Positions 22,735-24,016 of a DNA stretch of 24,016 nt are shown in pieces (within the stretch, counting starts at the first letter, position 1; each line of letters begins with the position of its first letter). This DNA comes from Gammaproteobacteria bacterium. GTDB lineage: Bacteria; Pseudomonadota; Gammaproteobacteria; Magnimaribacterales; Magnimaribacteraceae. The position numbers were made by a program, and so were the translations under genes. Below the pieces are notes generated by a model. It had not been told where the DNA came from. It searched no databases and worked only from the letters and a program-made list of their open reading frames with translations. Location of the stretch: positions 1 through 24,016 of the forward strand of contig DTSY01000131.1 of NCBI GenBank assembly GCA_012965075.1, in the 5' to 3' direction.

Positions 22735-23985
22735 ATGTTAAGTTGGGAAGAATTTGAAGAAAAAGAAAAGGAAATACAGCCTGTAAAAGCTCAGATACAA
22801 GAGAAAAAAACAGAACAGGCACCACCACAAAACCAAGAAGTAGAGCAAGAAGAACAACCGAGAGTTGCCCTCCAAACTGGGAACTTGTCTGATAGATTGG
22901 AAAGAGCAAAAAAAGCTGTTGCAGACTTTGATAAACAAACCGGTGAGGAAGCCCTTGAAGGGATGGGATCGAGAGTGGATGTTGACCAAAAAGCCATGAT
23001 AAATTGTAGAGCGGACGTTAATCAGTTAGTGCCCTTTAAATATGATTGGGCGTGGCAAAAATATCTAGACGGATGTGCAAACCACTGGATGCCGCAAGAA
23101 ATTAACATGACTCCTGATGTAGCTTTATGGAAAGATAAAAACGGACTATCGGAGGATGAAAGAAAGATAGTAATGAGAAGCCTAGGATTCTTCTCAACAG
23201 CAGACTCTTTGGTTGCCAATAATCTGGTTTTGTCCATATACAGACACATCACAAACCCAGAGTGCAGGCAGTACATTTTGCGTCAAAGCTTTGAAGAAGC
23301 AATCCACACGCACGCATATCAATACGTTATTCAGTCCCTTGGTATGGATGAGGCCGAACTCTTTAATATGTACAGAGAAGTGCCATCCGTTGCCAGGAAG
23401 GCGTCCTGGGCTCTAGACTTTACCAAAGAGCTGGACAATCCTAATTTTAAAACTGGGGATATAGAAGGAGACAAAAAACTTTTGAGGAACTTGATCGCTT
23501 TCTATTGCGTCCTAGAAGGAATTTTCTTCTACTGTGGATTTACTCAAATCCTTTCAATGGGAAGAAGAAATAAAATGACGGGAACATCTGAACAGTTCCA
23601 ATACATACTAAGAGATGAATCCATGCACCTCAATTTTGGTATTGATATGATCAACCAAATAAAATTAGAGAATCCGCATTTATGGGATGAAGAAATGCAA
23701 GACCAAGCGGCAGGAATGATTCTACAAGGCATGGAGCTTGAAATTGAGTACGCCCGCGACACTATGCCCAGAGGGGTCCTCGGCATGAACGCCAGCATGA
23801 TGGAAGAGTACTTAAACTACATAGCGAATAGGAGACTGGTCCAGCTAGGTTTGCCAGAAGAATTTCCTAACACTGAAAATCCTTTCCCATGGATGTCAGA
23901 AATAATGGACCTAAGAAAAGAAAAGAATTTCTTTGAAACTCGTGTGATTGAATATCAAACAGGAGGCGCCCTCAACTGGGATTAA
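22735..23985 (+). CDS. nrdB: Class Ia ribonucleotide reductase small subunit
   Basis: NrdB houses the diiron-tyrosyl radical cofactor that starts NrdA catalysis. The 416-aa product has an N-terminal extension of about 85 Glu/Gln/Lys-rich residues, like Pseudomonas aeruginosa NrdB (415) and unlike E. coli (376). Metal ligands are all visible: Asp157 (STADSL), Glu188 and His191 (FEEAIHTHAY), Glu261 (VLEGIFFY), Glu295 and His298 (RDESMH). The radical Tyr195 is seven residues after Glu188, as in E. coli Glu115-Tyr122, so it is a tyrosyl-radical enzyme, not a Phe-type class Ic. The C-terminal tail YQTGGALNWD is the peptide that docks to NrdA. It follows nrdA after 17 bp and its stop overlaps the next start (TAATG). 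Confidence 0.97.
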   Translation: MLSWEEFEEKEKEIQPVKAQIQEKKTEQAPPQNQEVEQEEQPRVALQTGNLSDRLERAKKAVADFDKQTGEEALEGMGSRVDVDQKAMINCRADVNQLVPFKYDWAWQKYLDGCANHWMPQEINMTPDVALWKDKNGLSEDERKIVMRSLGFFSTADSLVANNLVLSIYRHITNPECRQYILRQSFEEAIHTHAYQYVIQSLGMDEAELFNMYREVPSVARKASWALDFTKELDNPNFKTGDIEGDKKLLRNLIAFYCVLEGIFFYCGFTQILSMGRRNKMTGTSEQFQYILRDESMHLNFGIDMINQIKLENPHLWDEEMQDQAAGMILQGMELEIEYARDTMPRGVLGMNASMMEEYLNYIANRRLVQLGLPEEFPNTENPFPWMSEIMDLRKEKNFFETRVIEYQTGGALNWD

Positions 23986-24016
23986 TGGTTGAGGTTATTG
24001 GACACAGAGGCGCATC
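23985..24016 (+). CDS. Glycerophosphodiester phosphodiesterase, start only
   Basis: Only ten codons are in the window, reading MVEVIGHRGA. The HRGA motif right at the N-terminus is the start of the GDPD TIM-barrel, whose His and Arg contact substrate; such cytoplasmic enzymes (UgpQ type, no signal peptide visible) hydrolyse glycerophosphodiesters to glycerol-3-phosphate and an alcohol. The ATG overlaps the nrdB stop by one base (TAATG), so it is probably cotranscribed. The assignment rests on a very short piece. Confidence 0.65.
   Translation, partial: MVEVIGHRGA

Noticed and set aside
1..24016. Mobile elements, phage genes, CRISPR arrays, defence or toxin-antitoxin systems
   Set aside because: None found: every substantial frame is a recognised housekeeping gene, and I see no long direct repeats or transposase motifs.

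Overview
This is ordinary core chromosome from an AT-rich, compact gammaproteobacterium. The tRNA-Leu(CAA), PlsB, RsmJ, the lepA-lepB-rnc-era-recO-acpS cluster, the rpoE-rseA-mucD stress locus and a Pseudomonas-type nrdAB operon all point to Gammaproteobacteria. Low GC, overlapping genes and missing accessory genes suggest a streamlined, probably marine lineage such as SAR86; that placement is inference. I see no mobile element, phage gene, CRISPR array or toxin-antitoxin pair, and no clearly undescribed system.

Layout. A tRNA-Leu (1-87, minus) diverges from plsB (plus). From 14895 down to 2571, fourteen genes run on the minus strand with gaps of at most 57 bp and many 1-14 bp overlaps: sdhE, glk, rpoE, rseA, mucD-type protease, lepA, lepB, rnc, era, recO, acpS, adk, tsaB, uppP, rsmJ (fifteen counting sdhE). 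The run ends tail-to-tail inside the last codons of plsB. ygfZ diverges from sdhE across only 28 bp and meets ung tail-to-tail. A roughly 390-bp gap with DnaA boxes separates ung from serA. glpK (minus) diverges from nrdA-nrdB (plus) across a regulatory region with DnaA boxes, a promoter and paired NrdR boxes. The window ends in the first codons of a glycerophosphodiester phosphodiesterase.

How the genes fit together. plsB, acpS, uppP, glpK and the phosphodiesterase all touch glycerol-3-phosphate, phospholipid or envelope metabolism. rpoE-rseA-mucD is an envelope-stress module with a readable sigma-E-type autoregulatory promoter. lepA, era, rnc, rsmJ, tsaB and the tRNA serve translation and RNA maturation. 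ung and nrdAB serve genome upkeep and dNTP supply, and both have DnaA boxes beside their promoters. ygfZ and sdhE concern Fe-S and flavin cofactor assembly.

The points most worth checking are: absence of nadB, mucB/mucC and pdxJ from their usual places, with glk where nadB sits in Pseudomonas; a two-way -10 element between sdhE and ygfZ; the two DnaA-box loci; the NrdR-DnaA architecture at nrdA; an insertion in LepB between its two catalytic boxes; and several promoters that predict leaders of 10 nt or less.
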